A stretch of DNA of 12,932 nucleotides from Actinomycetes bacterium (lineage in GTDB: Bacteria > Actinomycetota > Actinomycetes > Actinomycetales > Cellulomonadaceae). The notes under the pieces were generated by a model. The model had not been told where the DNA came from and made no database searches. It worked only from the letters and a program-made list of their open reading frames with translations. Below, piece by piece: positions 6,185 to 12,932 of the stretch. Position numbers and translations under genes: made by a program. The DNA lies in assembly GCA_023428465.1 (NCBI GenBank), contig JAEYXM010000167.1:1-12932 (forward strand), written 5' to 3'. The first letter of the stretch is position 1; the number at the start of each line of letters is the position of its first letter.

Positions 6185-7078
6185 CTAGGCGCCCGGGGTG
6201 AACGGCGGGGTGACGCCCTCGGCGTACTCCGGCGCCGGCAGCACGGTGTCGGTCGCGCCGTCCCGGATGGCGCGGATCGCGTCGGCGATCTCGGCGCTGT
6301 TGGTGGGGACGGGGATGCCGCACGCCTCGAGCTCGGAGGCGAACTCGAGAGTGAGGCGCGACTTGCCGGCCTCGATGGCCTCGGCGGTGGTGCCGGTGGA
6401 CATCTCGGTGGTGGCGTTGGCGACGTCGGGGACGTCGGCGCACACGTGGTAGACGCCGCCGCCCGCAACCCACACGACCTCGTCCTCGCCGAGGATCTGG
6501 ATCACCGTGGACTGGTCGGCGGTGTACTGCTCCACCGAGGCCGGGCTGAAGTCGATGCCGAGAGCGATGGCGACGACGGCGATGACGCTGCCGATCGCAC
6601 CGGCGACGCCCTTCTGCGTCCCGGACATGTCCTTGTTGAGGAAGACGAGGATGATGAGCGGGACGAACGCGATGATCGCGACGATCGCACCGAGCTGGTT
6701 CTGCACGAAGAACTTGACGGTCTCGGAGCGCTTCGCGGGGTCGAGGCGGTTCGCCTTCTTCCAGAGCATCGAGCCCGTGATCGACAGTGCGCCGATGACG
6801 ACGAACGCCACGATGAGCGTGATGAATGCCCACTGCGGGAACTCGTAGGAGACGCCCTGCTCGACGAGCAGCCCGGTGTCGTCGTCACGGACGAGGCCGG
6901 TGCCGCCCACCTCGGTGCGCTGTCGCAGCAGCCAGAAGATCGCGACGGCCTCGAGCGCGATCGCGACGATCCAGAGCACCCACGAGATCAGCCGGAAGCG
7001 CGAGGCCTTGGACCTCGACCCTTCGGTCGGCTTCCACTCAGCCGGAGCCTTCGGCTTGTCGGAACTCTTGGTGGCCAT
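6185..7078 (-). CDS. Four-helix integral membrane protein with a YHVC...GTTAEAIEAGKSRL domain
   Basis: A 297-residue protein. The ATG at 7078 has AAAGG 7 bases upstream. A Lys-rich N-terminal tail (about 28 residues) precedes hydrophobic segments at about 29-51, 82-104, 130-147 and 155-174. The loop 105-129 is basic and the loop 52-81 acidic, giving an N-in arrangement. The C-terminal 120 residues include VVWVAGGGVYHVCADVPDVANATTEMSTGTTAEAIEAGKSRLTLEFASELEACGIPV. This resembles a domain I recall in actinobacterial membrane proteins with the pattern YH...C..L...GT..EA...GK..LC..C, probably a small Cys-based fold. Here only Cys213 and Cys253 remain, at shifted positions, so metal binding would be compromised and a disulfide is the more likely option. 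Function is unknown. It is probably transcribed alone; the next minus-strand gene upstream is 155 bases away. Confidence 0.85.
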   Translation of the reverse strand: MATKSSDKPKAPAEWKPTEGSRSKASRFRLISWVLWIVAIALEAVAIFWLLRQRTEVGGTGLVRDDDTGLLVEQGVSYEFPQWAFITLIVAFVVIGALSITGSMLWKKANRLDPAKRSETVKFFVQNQLGAIVAIIAFVPLIILVFLNKDMSGTQKGVAGAIGSVIAVVAIALGIDFSPASVEQYTADQSTVIQILGEDEVVWVAGGGVYHVCADVPDVANATTEMSTGTTAEAIEAGKSRLTLEFASELEACGIPVPTNSAEIADAIRAIRDGATDTVLPAPEYAEGVTPPFTPGA

Positions 7079-7233
7079 GGGATGCCTTTCACGCGCACTC
7101 GGAGGGGTCGCGCGCAGCGTACCGAAGGAGGTATCCCGGGAGGGCGAGCAGCGTGGTCACATTCGGGTGACGGGCCCGCCGTCCCTGGACTTCGCCGTGA
7201 CCGACGCCGGACCGCGTCGCACCGCCGTGGAGG

Positions 7234-7743
7234 TCACCCCGCGGCGGCGGCGGCGCGCGCCACGAGCTCGCGGATCCGCGCATCCTCGGCCTCGCCGATG
7301 CCGGTGAGCGCGAACGCCGTCGGCCACATCGCGCCGTCGTCCAGCGCCGCGACGTCGTTGAACCCGAGGGTCGCGTAGCGGGCCTTGAACTTCTCGCCCG
7401 GCTGGAAGAAGCAGAGAACCTTGCCGTCGGCGGCGTACGCGGGCATGCCGTACCAGGTGCGCGGCTCGAGGTCCGGGGCGACGGACCGCACGATGTCGTG
7501 CACGCGCTGCGCCATCGACCGGTCGGGCTCGTTCATCTCGGCGATCTTCGCCGCGATCTCGGCCTCGCCGTCCCCGGGCTTGCGCTTGGCGCGGAGCTCG
7601 CGGGCCCGATCCTTCATGGCGGCGCGCTCGTCGGCGCTGAAGCCGTCCCCCTCCTCGCTCGTCCGGGCATCCTTCGTCGCCCGGCCGGTCGACCGCGTCT
7701 TCCGGGGTGTCTTCCCGGGTGTCTTCTCGGGCGTCGTCGCCAT
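7234..7743 (-). CDS. DUF1801 (YdhG-like) domain protein
   Basis: A 169-residue protein. The ATG at 7743 is preceded by GGAGGGG about 6 bases upstream. The first 30 residues are a Lys/Thr/Pro-rich flexible tail (TPEKTPGKTPRKTRSTGRATK). A charged helix follows (FSADERAAMKDRARELRAKRK), then the DUF1801 core: DRSMAQRVHDIVRSVAPDLEPRTWYGMPAYAADGKVLCFFQPGEKFKARYATLGFND and LDDGAMWPTAFALTGIG. RTWYGMPAY and the FF..KFKARYATLGF block are hallmarks of the family. Related bacterial proteins have been described as iron-chaperone-like or stress-related, but the biochemical role is not established. It is cytoplasmic. The basic tail could contact nucleic acid, though such tails are frequent in actinobacterial members. 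It is divergent from the small Ala-rich gene at 7996. Confidence 0.9.
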   Translation of the reverse strand: MATTPEKTPGKTPRKTRSTGRATKDARTSEEGDGFSADERAAMKDRARELRAKRKPGDGEAEIAAKIAEMNEPDRSMAQRVHDIVRSVAPDLEPRTWYGMPAYAADGKVLCFFQPGEKFKARYATLGFNDVAALDDGAMWPTAFALTGIGEAEDARIRELVARAAAAAG

Positions 7744-7995
7744 CTCGATCCCCTCCGTCTGCTCCGCTGCTCGCGGGTTTCCCCCGGACTTCGCCGGGCT
7801 TGGCCACCACTGTAGGAAGGGCGCCGTCGGACCGGCTTCTCGACTCCTGACCGATGACGCCCGGACCGCCCGCGAGGTCCGGGTGCGCCGCTGACCCGAG
7901 CGCTCCGACGGGCCGGCGGGTGAGATCCGATCGTCGTCGCGATTGCCCGTGCGTGCTCCCTTTCCTCGCCCACTCCCGCTGCCGATGGGAGAGGC
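7744..7995. other. Divergent intergenic region, no gene seen
   Basis: These 252 bases separate the divergent starts at 7743 (minus) and 7996 (plus). TACAGT on the minus strand (plus 7809-7814) could be a -10 box for the DUF1801 gene but lacks a recognisable -35. A GGGAGAGG ribosome site for the plus-strand gene lies at 7987-7994. No hairpin or repeat of note was found. Confidence 0.4.
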
Positions 7996-8259
7996 ATGAC
8001 CACGACAGCGGCGCAGGGCCTCGGGACCGCGGGCGCGGCCGCGCGGACCGACGCCGTGCCTGCCCAGGCGACGGTCCAGGCCGCCACCGTCGAGGTCGCC
8101 GTGCTGCCGGCGACGTCCGTCCAGCCCCCGGCCCGCACCCCGGCCGCGCTCATGGGACTGGGGACCAAGGCGCTCGCCACCGCCATCGTCGTGCGCACCT
8201 GCCCGCCCGGGCACCTGAAGCCGGCGCTCGACGCGCTCGGCGGGTACCGCCAGACCTGA
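7996..8259 (+). CDS. Small Ala-rich hypothetical protein
   Basis: An 87-residue protein of unrecognised family. The ATG at 7996 directly follows GGGAGAGG. Codon third positions are overwhelmingly G or C, unlike random sequence in the alternative frames, which supports real coding. The first half is low-complexity Ala/Thr/Val/Gln/Pro (QATVQAATVEVAVLPATSVQPPA). The C-terminal 35 residues, MGLGTKALATAIVVRTCPPGHLKPALDALGGYRQT, look more structured and carry one Cys. No signal peptide with a proper charged start is seen. It is divergent from DUF1801 and followed by a long non-coding stretch. Other frames here also stay open because of high GC, so some doubt remains. Confidence 0.6.
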   Translation: MTTTAAQGLGTAGAAARTDAVPAQATVQAATVEVAVLPATSVQPPARTPAALMGLGTKALATAIVVRTCPPGHLKPALDALGGYRQT

Positions 8260-8676
8260 CCCCGGCGGCAGGTTCTCGTTCGCAGTACCTGCGGACCGGT
8301 GCCCGGAACACCCGGTGCGTTCCGGATGCCCGGAACGTCCAGGGCGGCTCGACGCCGAACGGGTCGCGATGGAGGGACGGTGCCGGCAGACCTTGCAGCA
8401 ACGCTTTCTGGCACCGGAGGGCCCCAGGTCAACGGATTACAGCGGGAAAATCCCACGTCAGCGCGCTGACCTGCAGCAACATTGAGAAACTGCGTCTCAC
8501 CCCATGAGATGTACCGGCCAGTATCGAAAAGATAACGATGCCCGCGCGGTAAGCCTGTGCCGGTTTTGCCCGGTTGCCCCGCTGTACGGTTACGAGATCC
8601 AAGGGTGGATGACCTGGAACGACCGTGCCTGGGCGTGCGGACGTGGGGCCCCTCACCTCATCCGTCAGGAGGAACA
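8260..8676 (+). promoter_or_regulatory. Structured leader/intergenic region upstream of the ABC importer
   Basis: No credible gene is seen in these 417 bases. CGTTCCGG (8318-8325) and CCGGAACG (8330-8337) form a perfect 8-bp stem with an ATGC loop, and a further CCGGAAC at 8303-8309 could compete for the same arm. GTCAGCGCGCTGAC at 8457-8470 is a perfect 14-bp palindrome. CAGGTCA (8425-8431) is mirrored by TGACCTG (8467-8473). TGCAGCAAC occurs twice (8394 and 8472). TACGGT at 8585-8590 is a possible -10 box without a good -35. The first hairpin could terminate the small gene upstream; the palindromes nearer the importer could be operator sites. Confidence 0.45.
8668..8674 (+). promoter_or_regulatory. 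Strong ribosome binding site that fixes the GTG start of the binding protein
   Basis: The near-perfect Shine-Dalgarno GGAGGAA at 8668-8674 sits 2-6 bases before GTG 8677, where the signal peptide begins. It rules out the earlier in-frame starts, which lack both features. Confidence 0.8.
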
Positions 8677-10521
8677 GTGAAGAACAGACGACTGGGCGCC
8701 GTCGGCGCAATCGTCGCGGCGAGCGCGCTCGTCCTGAGCGCGTGCTCGACCCCGCAGGGGAGCGAGATCGTCGAGGACACCGCAGTGAACGTCGGCTGGA
8801 ACCAGCCGTTCTACTCGCAGAACAACCTGACCTCGGTCGGCAACGCCACGACCAACTCGAACGTCCTGTACCTGACCACGTCCGTCTTCAACTACTACGA
8901 CGGCGACCTCGAGCTGCAGAAGAACGAGGACTTCGGCACGTACGAGGTCGTGTCCGAGAACCCCCTGACCGTCAAGTACACGGTCAACGAGGGCGTCACG
9001 TGGTCGGACGGCACGCCCGTCGACGCCGCGGACCTGATCCTCTACTGGGGCCCCCAGAACGACAACTTCGACACCAGTGAGGGCACCTTCGACGAAGAGG
9101 GCAACCTCCAGGCCACCGAGGACGGCGTCTACTTCGACGGCTCGTCCGTCGCGATGACCCTCATCAGCGAGTTCCCGGAGATCGGCGACGACGGCCGATC
9201 CGTGACGCTGAAGTACGACAGCCCGCGCTCCGACTGGGAGGTCTCCTTCCAGCCGTCGCCGATCGCCGCGCACGCGGTCGCCAACCTCGCCCTCGGCATC
9301 GAGGACCCCGAGGAGGGCAAGGAGGCCATCATCGACGCGTTCCAGAACAACGACACCGCGGCTCTCGCCAAGATCGCGAACGTCTGGAACACCGGCTTCG
9401 ACTTCACCTCGCTCCCGAGCAGCGAGCTGCTGTACCTGTCGAGCGGCGCGTACGTCATGAGCGAGTACGGCGAGAACCAGTACCTCACCGTCACCGCGCG
9501 CGACGACTACGACTGGGGCCCCAAGCCCAAGGTCGAGTCCATCACGATCCGCTACACCGAGGACCCGCTGGCCTCCGTCAACGCTCTGCAGAACGGTGAG
9601 GTCGACCTCATCCAGCCGCAGTCGTCGGTCGACGTCATCGAGACCCTCGAGGGCATCGACGGCATCGAGTACCAGGCCGAGGAGGAGGGCACGTACGAGC
9701 ACGTCGACGTGATCTTCAACAACGGTGGCCCGTTCGACCCCGCCTCCTACGGTGGCGACGAGGACAAGGCCCGCGCCGTCCGCCAGGCGTTCCTCTTGTC
9801 GGTCCCGCGCACCGAGATCATCGACAAGCTGGTCAAGCCGCTGAACCCCGACGCCGAGATGCGCAACTCGCACACCGTCGTCCCCGGCTCGCCGGCCTAC
9901 GACGAGGTCGTCGAGGGCAACGGCTCCGAGTTCTACAGCGCCGACGACGAGGCGAACCGCGAGAAGGCGATCGAGCTCCTGGCCGACGCCGGTGTCGACA
10001 CCCCGATCGACGTCCGCTTCCTCTACGGTGCGTCGAACGTGCGTCGCGCCAACCAGTACCAGCTGATCGCGGCGTCGGCCGAGAAGGTCGGCTTCAACGT
10101 CCTCGACGAGGGTGACGACCAGTGGGGTGGGCGTCTGTCGCAGACCGACACATACGACGCCTCGCTCTTCGGCTGGCAGTCCACCAACACCTTCGCCCTC
10201 AACTCCGAGGCGAACTTCGTGACCGGTGGTCTGAACAACTTCGGTGGCTACGAGAACTCCGACATCGACGACTGGTACGAGGAGATGGCCTCCGCCAGCC
10301 CCGAGGAGGAGACCCAGCTCACGATCCAGATCGAGAAGCAGCTGAACGAGGACGGCTTCTCGCTCCCGATCTTCCAGTTCCCCGGCGTCGTCGCCTGGCG
10401 GAGCGAGCTGGAGGGCGTCGCGATGATCCCGATCTCGCCGACGATCTTCTGGAACTACTGGGAGTGGGAGATCTCCGCGGAGGACACCCTCGAGGGCCCG
10501 GCTCCGGCCGAGGACGCCTGA
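8677..10521 (+). CDS. Peptide-type ABC importer substrate-binding lipoprotein (SBP_bac_5 family)
   Basis: A 614-residue extracellular solute-binding protein of the oligopeptide/dipeptide class. It captures its ligand outside the membrane and hands it to the permeases encoded downstream. The signal peptide is MKNRRLGAVGAIVAASALVLSAC, with an LSAC lipobox and lipidated Cys at residue 23. The mature part shows SBP_bac_5 features: VNVGWNQPFYSQNN, YTVNEGVTWSDGTPVDAADLILYWG (about 101-125), VTARDDYDWGPKPKVESITIRYTEDPLASVNALQNGEVDLIQPQ, and a C-terminal lobe with NREKAIELLADAGVD and SLPIFQFPGVVAW. The protein is strongly acidic. Length is somewhat above the usual 530-560. The ligand cannot be told from sequence; peptides are the default. 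A strong hairpin separates it from the permeases, so it is probably made in excess. Confidence 0.93.
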   Translation: MKNRRLGAVGAIVAASALVLSACSTPQGSEIVEDTAVNVGWNQPFYSQNNLTSVGNATTNSNVLYLTTSVFNYYDGDLELQKNEDFGTYEVVSENPLTVKYTVNEGVTWSDGTPVDAADLILYWGPQNDNFDTSEGTFDEEGNLQATEDGVYFDGSSVAMTLISEFPEIGDDGRSVTLKYDSPRSDWEVSFQPSPIAAHAVANLALGIEDPEEGKEAIIDAFQNNDTAALAKIANVWNTGFDFTSLPSSELLYLSSGAYVMSEYGENQYLTVTARDDYDWGPKPKVESITIRYTEDPLASVNALQNGEVDLIQPQSSVDVIETLEGIDGIEYQAEEEGTYEHVDVIFNNGGPFDPASYGGDEDKARAVRQAFLLSVPRTEIIDKLVKPLNPDAEMRNSHTVVPGSPAYDEVVEGNGSEFYSADDEANREKAIELLADAGVDTPIDVRFLYGASNVRRANQYQLIAASAEKVGFNVLDEGDDQWGGRLSQTDTYDASLFGWQSTNTFALNSEANFVTGGLNNFGGYENSDIDDWYEEMASASPEEETQLTIQIEKQLNEDGFSLPIFQFPGVVAWRSELEGVAMIPISPTIFWNYWEWEISAEDTLEGPAPAEDA

Positions 10522-10562
10522 GGTCGATCCTCGCCTGATCAGGCACCCGCAGTACGGGTAGG

Positions 10563-10599
10563 ACCGGTGGGGTACCGCTGACCGCGGTACCCCACCGGT
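10563..10599 (+). terminator. Strong hairpin between binding-protein and permease genes
   Basis: ACCGGTGGGGTACCGC (10563-10578) pairs perfectly over 16 bp with 10584-10599 across a TGACC loop, 41 bases after the binding-protein stop. There is no T-run. It can act as a partial terminator or as a 3' stabiliser of the binding-protein message. Confidence 0.75.
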
Positions 10600-10600
10600 G

Positions 10601-10619
10601 CGCCGGGCCGGCCCCGGCG
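10601..10619 (+). terminator. Second GC hairpin immediately after the first
   Basis: CGCCGGG (10601-10607) pairs with CCCGGCG (10613-10619) across a 5-base loop, two bases after the end of the 16-bp hairpin. Tandem hairpins of this kind strengthen termination or block 3' exonucleases. Confidence 0.5.
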
Positions 10620-10672
10620 ACGCGCCGCCACGCCCCAGGTCACCCCGAGGGGCCGGCCGCAACCCGCCCGCG

Positions 10673-10678
10673 TAGACT
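10673..10678 (+). promoter_or_regulatory. Candidate -10 box of a separate permease promoter
   Basis: TAGACT fits TANNNT and lies 40 bases before the permease ATG. No convincing -35 box is visible 16-18 bases upstream. If used, the permeases would have their own promoter downstream of the hairpin. Confidence 0.35.
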
Positions 10679-10717
10679 CACGCCGACTCACCCACTCTGA
10701 GCGAGGTCCGACGCCCC

Positions 10718-12358
10718 ATGGCAACCTCAGTCACGGGCACGACAGCCGACGACAACGCCGTCTCGGCCGTCCCTGCCAGCCCGGTCTCACCGCTCCGCCG
10801 GTTCCGTGCGAGCGCGCCGATGCTCGTCTTCCTCGGCCGGCGCCTGCTCTCGTCGGCCGTGGTGCTCGTCGGTGCGACGTTCATCGTCTACATGCTCCTG
10901 GCGTACGCGCTGGACCCCCTCGAGGACCTGTACGCGTCGAGCTCGCCCAACAAGGCCCAGCTCATCGAGGCGCGCATCCGGGCCCTCGACCTGGACCAGC
11001 CGCCGGTCGTCCGGTGGGGAATGTGGGCCTGGGGTGTCGCGGGCTGCGTCATCGGCAAGTGCGACCTGGGCGAGAGCTACGTGACGCACCAGTCGGTCGT
11101 CGACATGCTCGGGGGCGCGATCCCCTCGACCGTGCAGCTCATCGCGGCGTCGACGACCCTCGCGATCGGCCTCGGCATCGTCGTCGGCATCGCCTCGGCG
11201 CTGCGGCAGTACACGGGCTTCGACTACGGCGTGACCTTCATGTCGTTCGTCCTGTACTCGCTGCCCTCGTTCTGGGTCGCGGTGCTCCTCAAGCTGTGGG
11301 GCGCGATCGGCTTCAACGACTTCCTCAAGGACCCGACACTCTCGACGGGGACGATCGCCTTGTTGGCCGTCCTCGGCGGCCTCATCTGGCAAGCACTCGT
11401 GGCCGGCGACCGTAGACGCAGGTTGACGACCTTCGCGGTCGCGGCCGTCGCCACCGGCGTGGCCCTGTGGGGGATGTCCGAGACGGGCTGGCTGCTCGAC
11501 CCCCAGCTCAGCATCGTCGGCGTCGCGGTGCTCGGTGTCGCCACCGCCTTCGCAGTGACGGCACTCTCGGCCGGCCTGCGCAACCGTCGCGCCCTCTACA
11601 CGGCGCTGACGGTGACCGGCCTGGGCGTCGCCCTCTACTACCCGCTGCAGTGGCCGTTCGTGAACGCGTCGAACCTGCTCATCGCGGGCCTCGCGCTCAC
11701 GGCGATCGCCGCGGGCATGGCTGTCGGCTGGTTCTTCGGCGGCCCGGACCGCGGCGTGTCCATGCGGGTCGGCGCGATCACCGCCGTCGTCGTCGGTGCG
11801 TTCATCTACGTCGACCGTGTGATGGCCGTGTGGGACGTCTACAGCCGCTCGTCCCGGATCGCCGGGCGCCCGATCGCGACCATCGGCTCGCAGACCCCGG
11901 GCTTCACCGGCAGCGACTACTGGGTGCGCACGCTCGACACGTACACGCACCTCGTCCTTCCGACGATCGCGCTCATCCTGATCTCGTTCGCCTCCTACAC
12001 GCGCTACTCCCGCGCGAGCCTGCTCGAGGTGATGAACCAGGACTACATCCGCACCGCCCGGGCCAAGGGCCTGCCGGAGCGCGTGGTCACCGTGCGGCAC
12101 GCCTTCCGCAACGCGCTCATCCCGCTGGCGACGATCGTCCCGCTCGACATCGCGGCCCTGTTCGGTGGCGCGATCATCACCGAGCGCATCTTCGCCTGGA
12201 GCGGCATGGGGACGATGTTCCTCGAGTCGCTCCGCAACAAGGACGCCGACCCCGTGATGGGTTACTTCCTCGTGCTCGGCACGATGCTCGTCCTGGCGAA
12301 CATCATCGTCGACTTCGTCTATGCAGCCCTCGACCCCAGGATCCGGGTGAACGCATGA
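10718..12358 (+). CDS. Peptide-type ABC importer permease, DppB/OppB-like, with long internal membrane insertion
   Basis: A 546-residue inner-membrane subunit; DppB/OppB proteins are usually about 310-340 residues. Family features in order are TM1 at about 41-63 (LVFLGRRLLSSAVVLVGATFIVYML), GKCDLGESYVTHQSVVDMLGGAIPSTVQL before TM2 (134-162), TM3 with LYSLPSFWVAVLLKL (about 170-193), THLVLPTIALILISFASYTRYSRASLLEVMNQDYIRTARAKGL at 410-451 (the EAA loop that docks the ATPase), and ALFGGAIITERIFAWSGMGTMFLESL near the end. Between about 205 and 385 lies an insertion with roughly six hydrophobic segments, absent from the classical family. The start at 10718 is the first ATG before the hydrophilic N-tail; the ribosome site is weak (GAGCGAGG, distant). 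Its TGA overlaps the next ATG (ATGA), so the two permeases are coupled. Confidence 0.92.
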   Translation: MATSVTGTTADDNAVSAVPASPVSPLRRFRASAPMLVFLGRRLLSSAVVLVGATFIVYMLLAYALDPLEDLYASSSPNKAQLIEARIRALDLDQPPVVRWGMWAWGVAGCVIGKCDLGESYVTHQSVVDMLGGAIPSTVQLIAASTTLAIGLGIVVGIASALRQYTGFDYGVTFMSFVLYSLPSFWVAVLLKLWGAIGFNDFLKDPTLSTGTIALLAVLGGLIWQALVAGDRRRRLTTFAVAAVATGVALWGMSETGWLLDPQLSIVGVAVLGVATAFAVTALSAGLRNRRALYTALTVTGLGVALYYPLQWPFVNASNLLIAGLALTAIAAGMAVGWFFGGPDRGVSMRVGAITAVVVGAFIYVDRVMAVWDVYSRSSRIAGRPIATIGSQTPGFTGSDYWVRTLDTYTHLVLPTIALILISFASYTRYSRASLLEVMNQDYIRTARAKGLPERVVTVRHAFRNALIPLATIVPLDIAALFGGAIITERIFAWSGMGTMFLESLRNKDADPVMGYFLVLGTMLVLANIIVDFVYAALDPRIRVNA

Positions 12359-12932
12359 CCGTCCCGACCCCCACCCCGCCCTACCACGGACCCGCCGAGG
12401 GTGACGACGAGACCGTCGAGAACGCCATCGAGCTCAAGGAGGTCGAAGGTCTCTCGCAGGGCCGCATCGTCCTGCGGCGGTTCCTGCGGCACCGCGGCGC
12501 CATGGTCGCCTCGATGTTCCTCCTCCTCATCGTCCTGCTCGCGACGACGTCGATCGGATGGGGCCTCATCCCCGGCTGGTGGAAGTACGACCACAACGCG
12601 TTGTCGCCGATCATGAACGCCGGCGGTGCGCCCACGATCGAGCTGTCCACGTCGGGCGTGAGCTTCGGCGAGCACCCGTTCGGCCAGGACAACATCGGCC
12701 AGGACGTCTTCGCGCGCGTCATGAGCGGCACGCAGACGTCGCTCATGGTAATGGTGGTCATCGGCCTGCTGGCCACGACCATCGGCATCCTCATCGGCTC
12801 CGTGGCGGGCTTCCTGCGCGGGCGCCTGGACAACGTGATCATGCGCTTCACCGACATGGTCATCACCATCCCGGTGATCATGATCGGCGCCATCCTCGGC
12901 GCGTGGGTCGGTCGGGCGGAGCCGCTGCTCCT
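12355..12932 (+). CDS. Peptide-type ABC importer permease, DppC/OppC-like (3' end outside window)
   Basis: The frame opens at ATG 12355, overlapping the previous stop, and runs out of the window after 192 codons without a stop. The product starts with a hydrophilic, acidic N-tail of about 35 residues. A basic LRRFLRHRGAM and TM1 (VASMFLLLIVLLATTSIGWGLI) follow, then an extracytoplasmic loop holding HPFGQDNIGQDVFARVMSGTQTSLMV, which is the classical OppC/DppC signature. TM2 (VMVVIGLLATTIGILIGSVAGFLRG) and the start of TM3 (FTDMVITIPVIMIGAILGAWVG) come next. It pairs with the long permease to form the transmembrane channel. The extra residues between TM1 and the HPFGQD motif (GWWKYDHNALSPIMNAGGAPTIEL...) make a longer loop than usual. 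The EAA motif and the two ATPases should lie just beyond the window. Confidence 0.92.
   Translation, partial: MTVPTPTPPYHGPAEGDDETVENAIELKEVEGLSQGRIVLRRFLRHRGAMVASMFLLLIVLLATTSIGWGLIPGWWKYDHNALSPIMNAGGAPTIELSTSGVSFGEHPFGQDNIGQDVFARVMSGTQTSLMVMVVIGLLATTIGILIGSVAGFLRGRLDNVIMRFTDMVITIPVIMIGAILGAWVGRAEPLL

Noticed and set aside
5155..6468. 437-codon minus-strand frame across the DUF937 gene and the terminator
   Set aside because: Runs straight through a strong terminator and has biased composition; the DUF937 and membrane-protein frames explain the region.
8341..8460. Considered cobalamin, c-di-AMP (ydaO) and TPP riboswitches in the importer leader
   Set aside because: Diagnostic conserved boxes for these classes are not present, although fragments such as CGCCGAACGGG look superficially similar.
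8665..10662. Very long open frame on the minus strand (665 codons) opposite the binding-protein gene
   Set aside because: It is low-complexity Val/Asp/Arg/Gly sequence caused by the GC3 bias of the sense gene; the sense strand has a lipoprotein signal and family motifs.
10787..12100. 437-codon minus-strand frame opposite the permease
   Set aside because: His/Arg/Asp/Gly-rich antisense artefact; the sense frame has membrane segments and the EAA loop.
1..12932. CRISPR arrays, tRNA and rRNA genes
   Set aside because: No regularly spaced repeats, no tRNA cloverleaf with a T-loop signature and no rRNA-like stretch were found on reading both strands.

Overview
The window comes from a high-GC actinobacterium. 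GC is high throughout, codon third positions are strongly GC-biased, GTG starts occur, lipoproteins carry LSGC/LSAC lipoboxes, one gene looks leaderless behind a TANNNT box, and there are WXG100/EspC-like type VII secretion substrates. The gene styles resemble Micrococcales such as Cellulomonas relatives; that genus-level guess rests on recall, not on a search.

Left part (1-3212) is an accessory, rearranged region. It opens inside an ISL3-family transposase whose 3' end and probable right inverted repeat lie at about 696-720. Next come a minus-strand protein with a restriction-fold-like EVT motif (848-1735), a divergent DUF6572-like gene whose ATG shares the same CATG (1734-2078), a convergent DUF4265-like gene (2139-2630, minus), and the effector-binding half of an AraC-family regulator that has lost its DNA-binding half (2751-3212). 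The cargo appears to have landed in, or replaced, the 5' part of that regulator.

Middle part 1 (3392-5338, possibly to 5465) is a tight operon. A lipoprotein is followed by an EspC-like small protein with a YxxxD motif, a WXG100-like protein with a long hydrophobic segment, and an acidic helical protein. The last three are linked by ATGA and GTGA start/stop overlaps. This looks like an orphan set of type VII secretion substrates, with no secretion machinery in view. A DUF937 protein (5563-6081) follows and converges on a four-helix membrane protein (6185-7078, minus), with a strong hairpin between them that can serve both strands. A DUF1801 protein (7234-7743, minus) and a small Ala-rich hypothetical (7996-8259, plus) are divergent.

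Right part (8677-12932) is a peptide-type ABC importer: a substrate-binding lipoprotein, an unusually long DppB/OppB permease carrying about 180 extra, largely membrane-embedded residues, and a DppC/OppC permease cut by the window end. The ATPases presumably lie beyond the window. A 16-bp perfect hairpin separates the binding-protein gene from the permeases, which fits the usual excess of binding protein over permease. The roughly 420-base leader region before the binding protein (8260-8676) has no credible gene but holds several palindromes.
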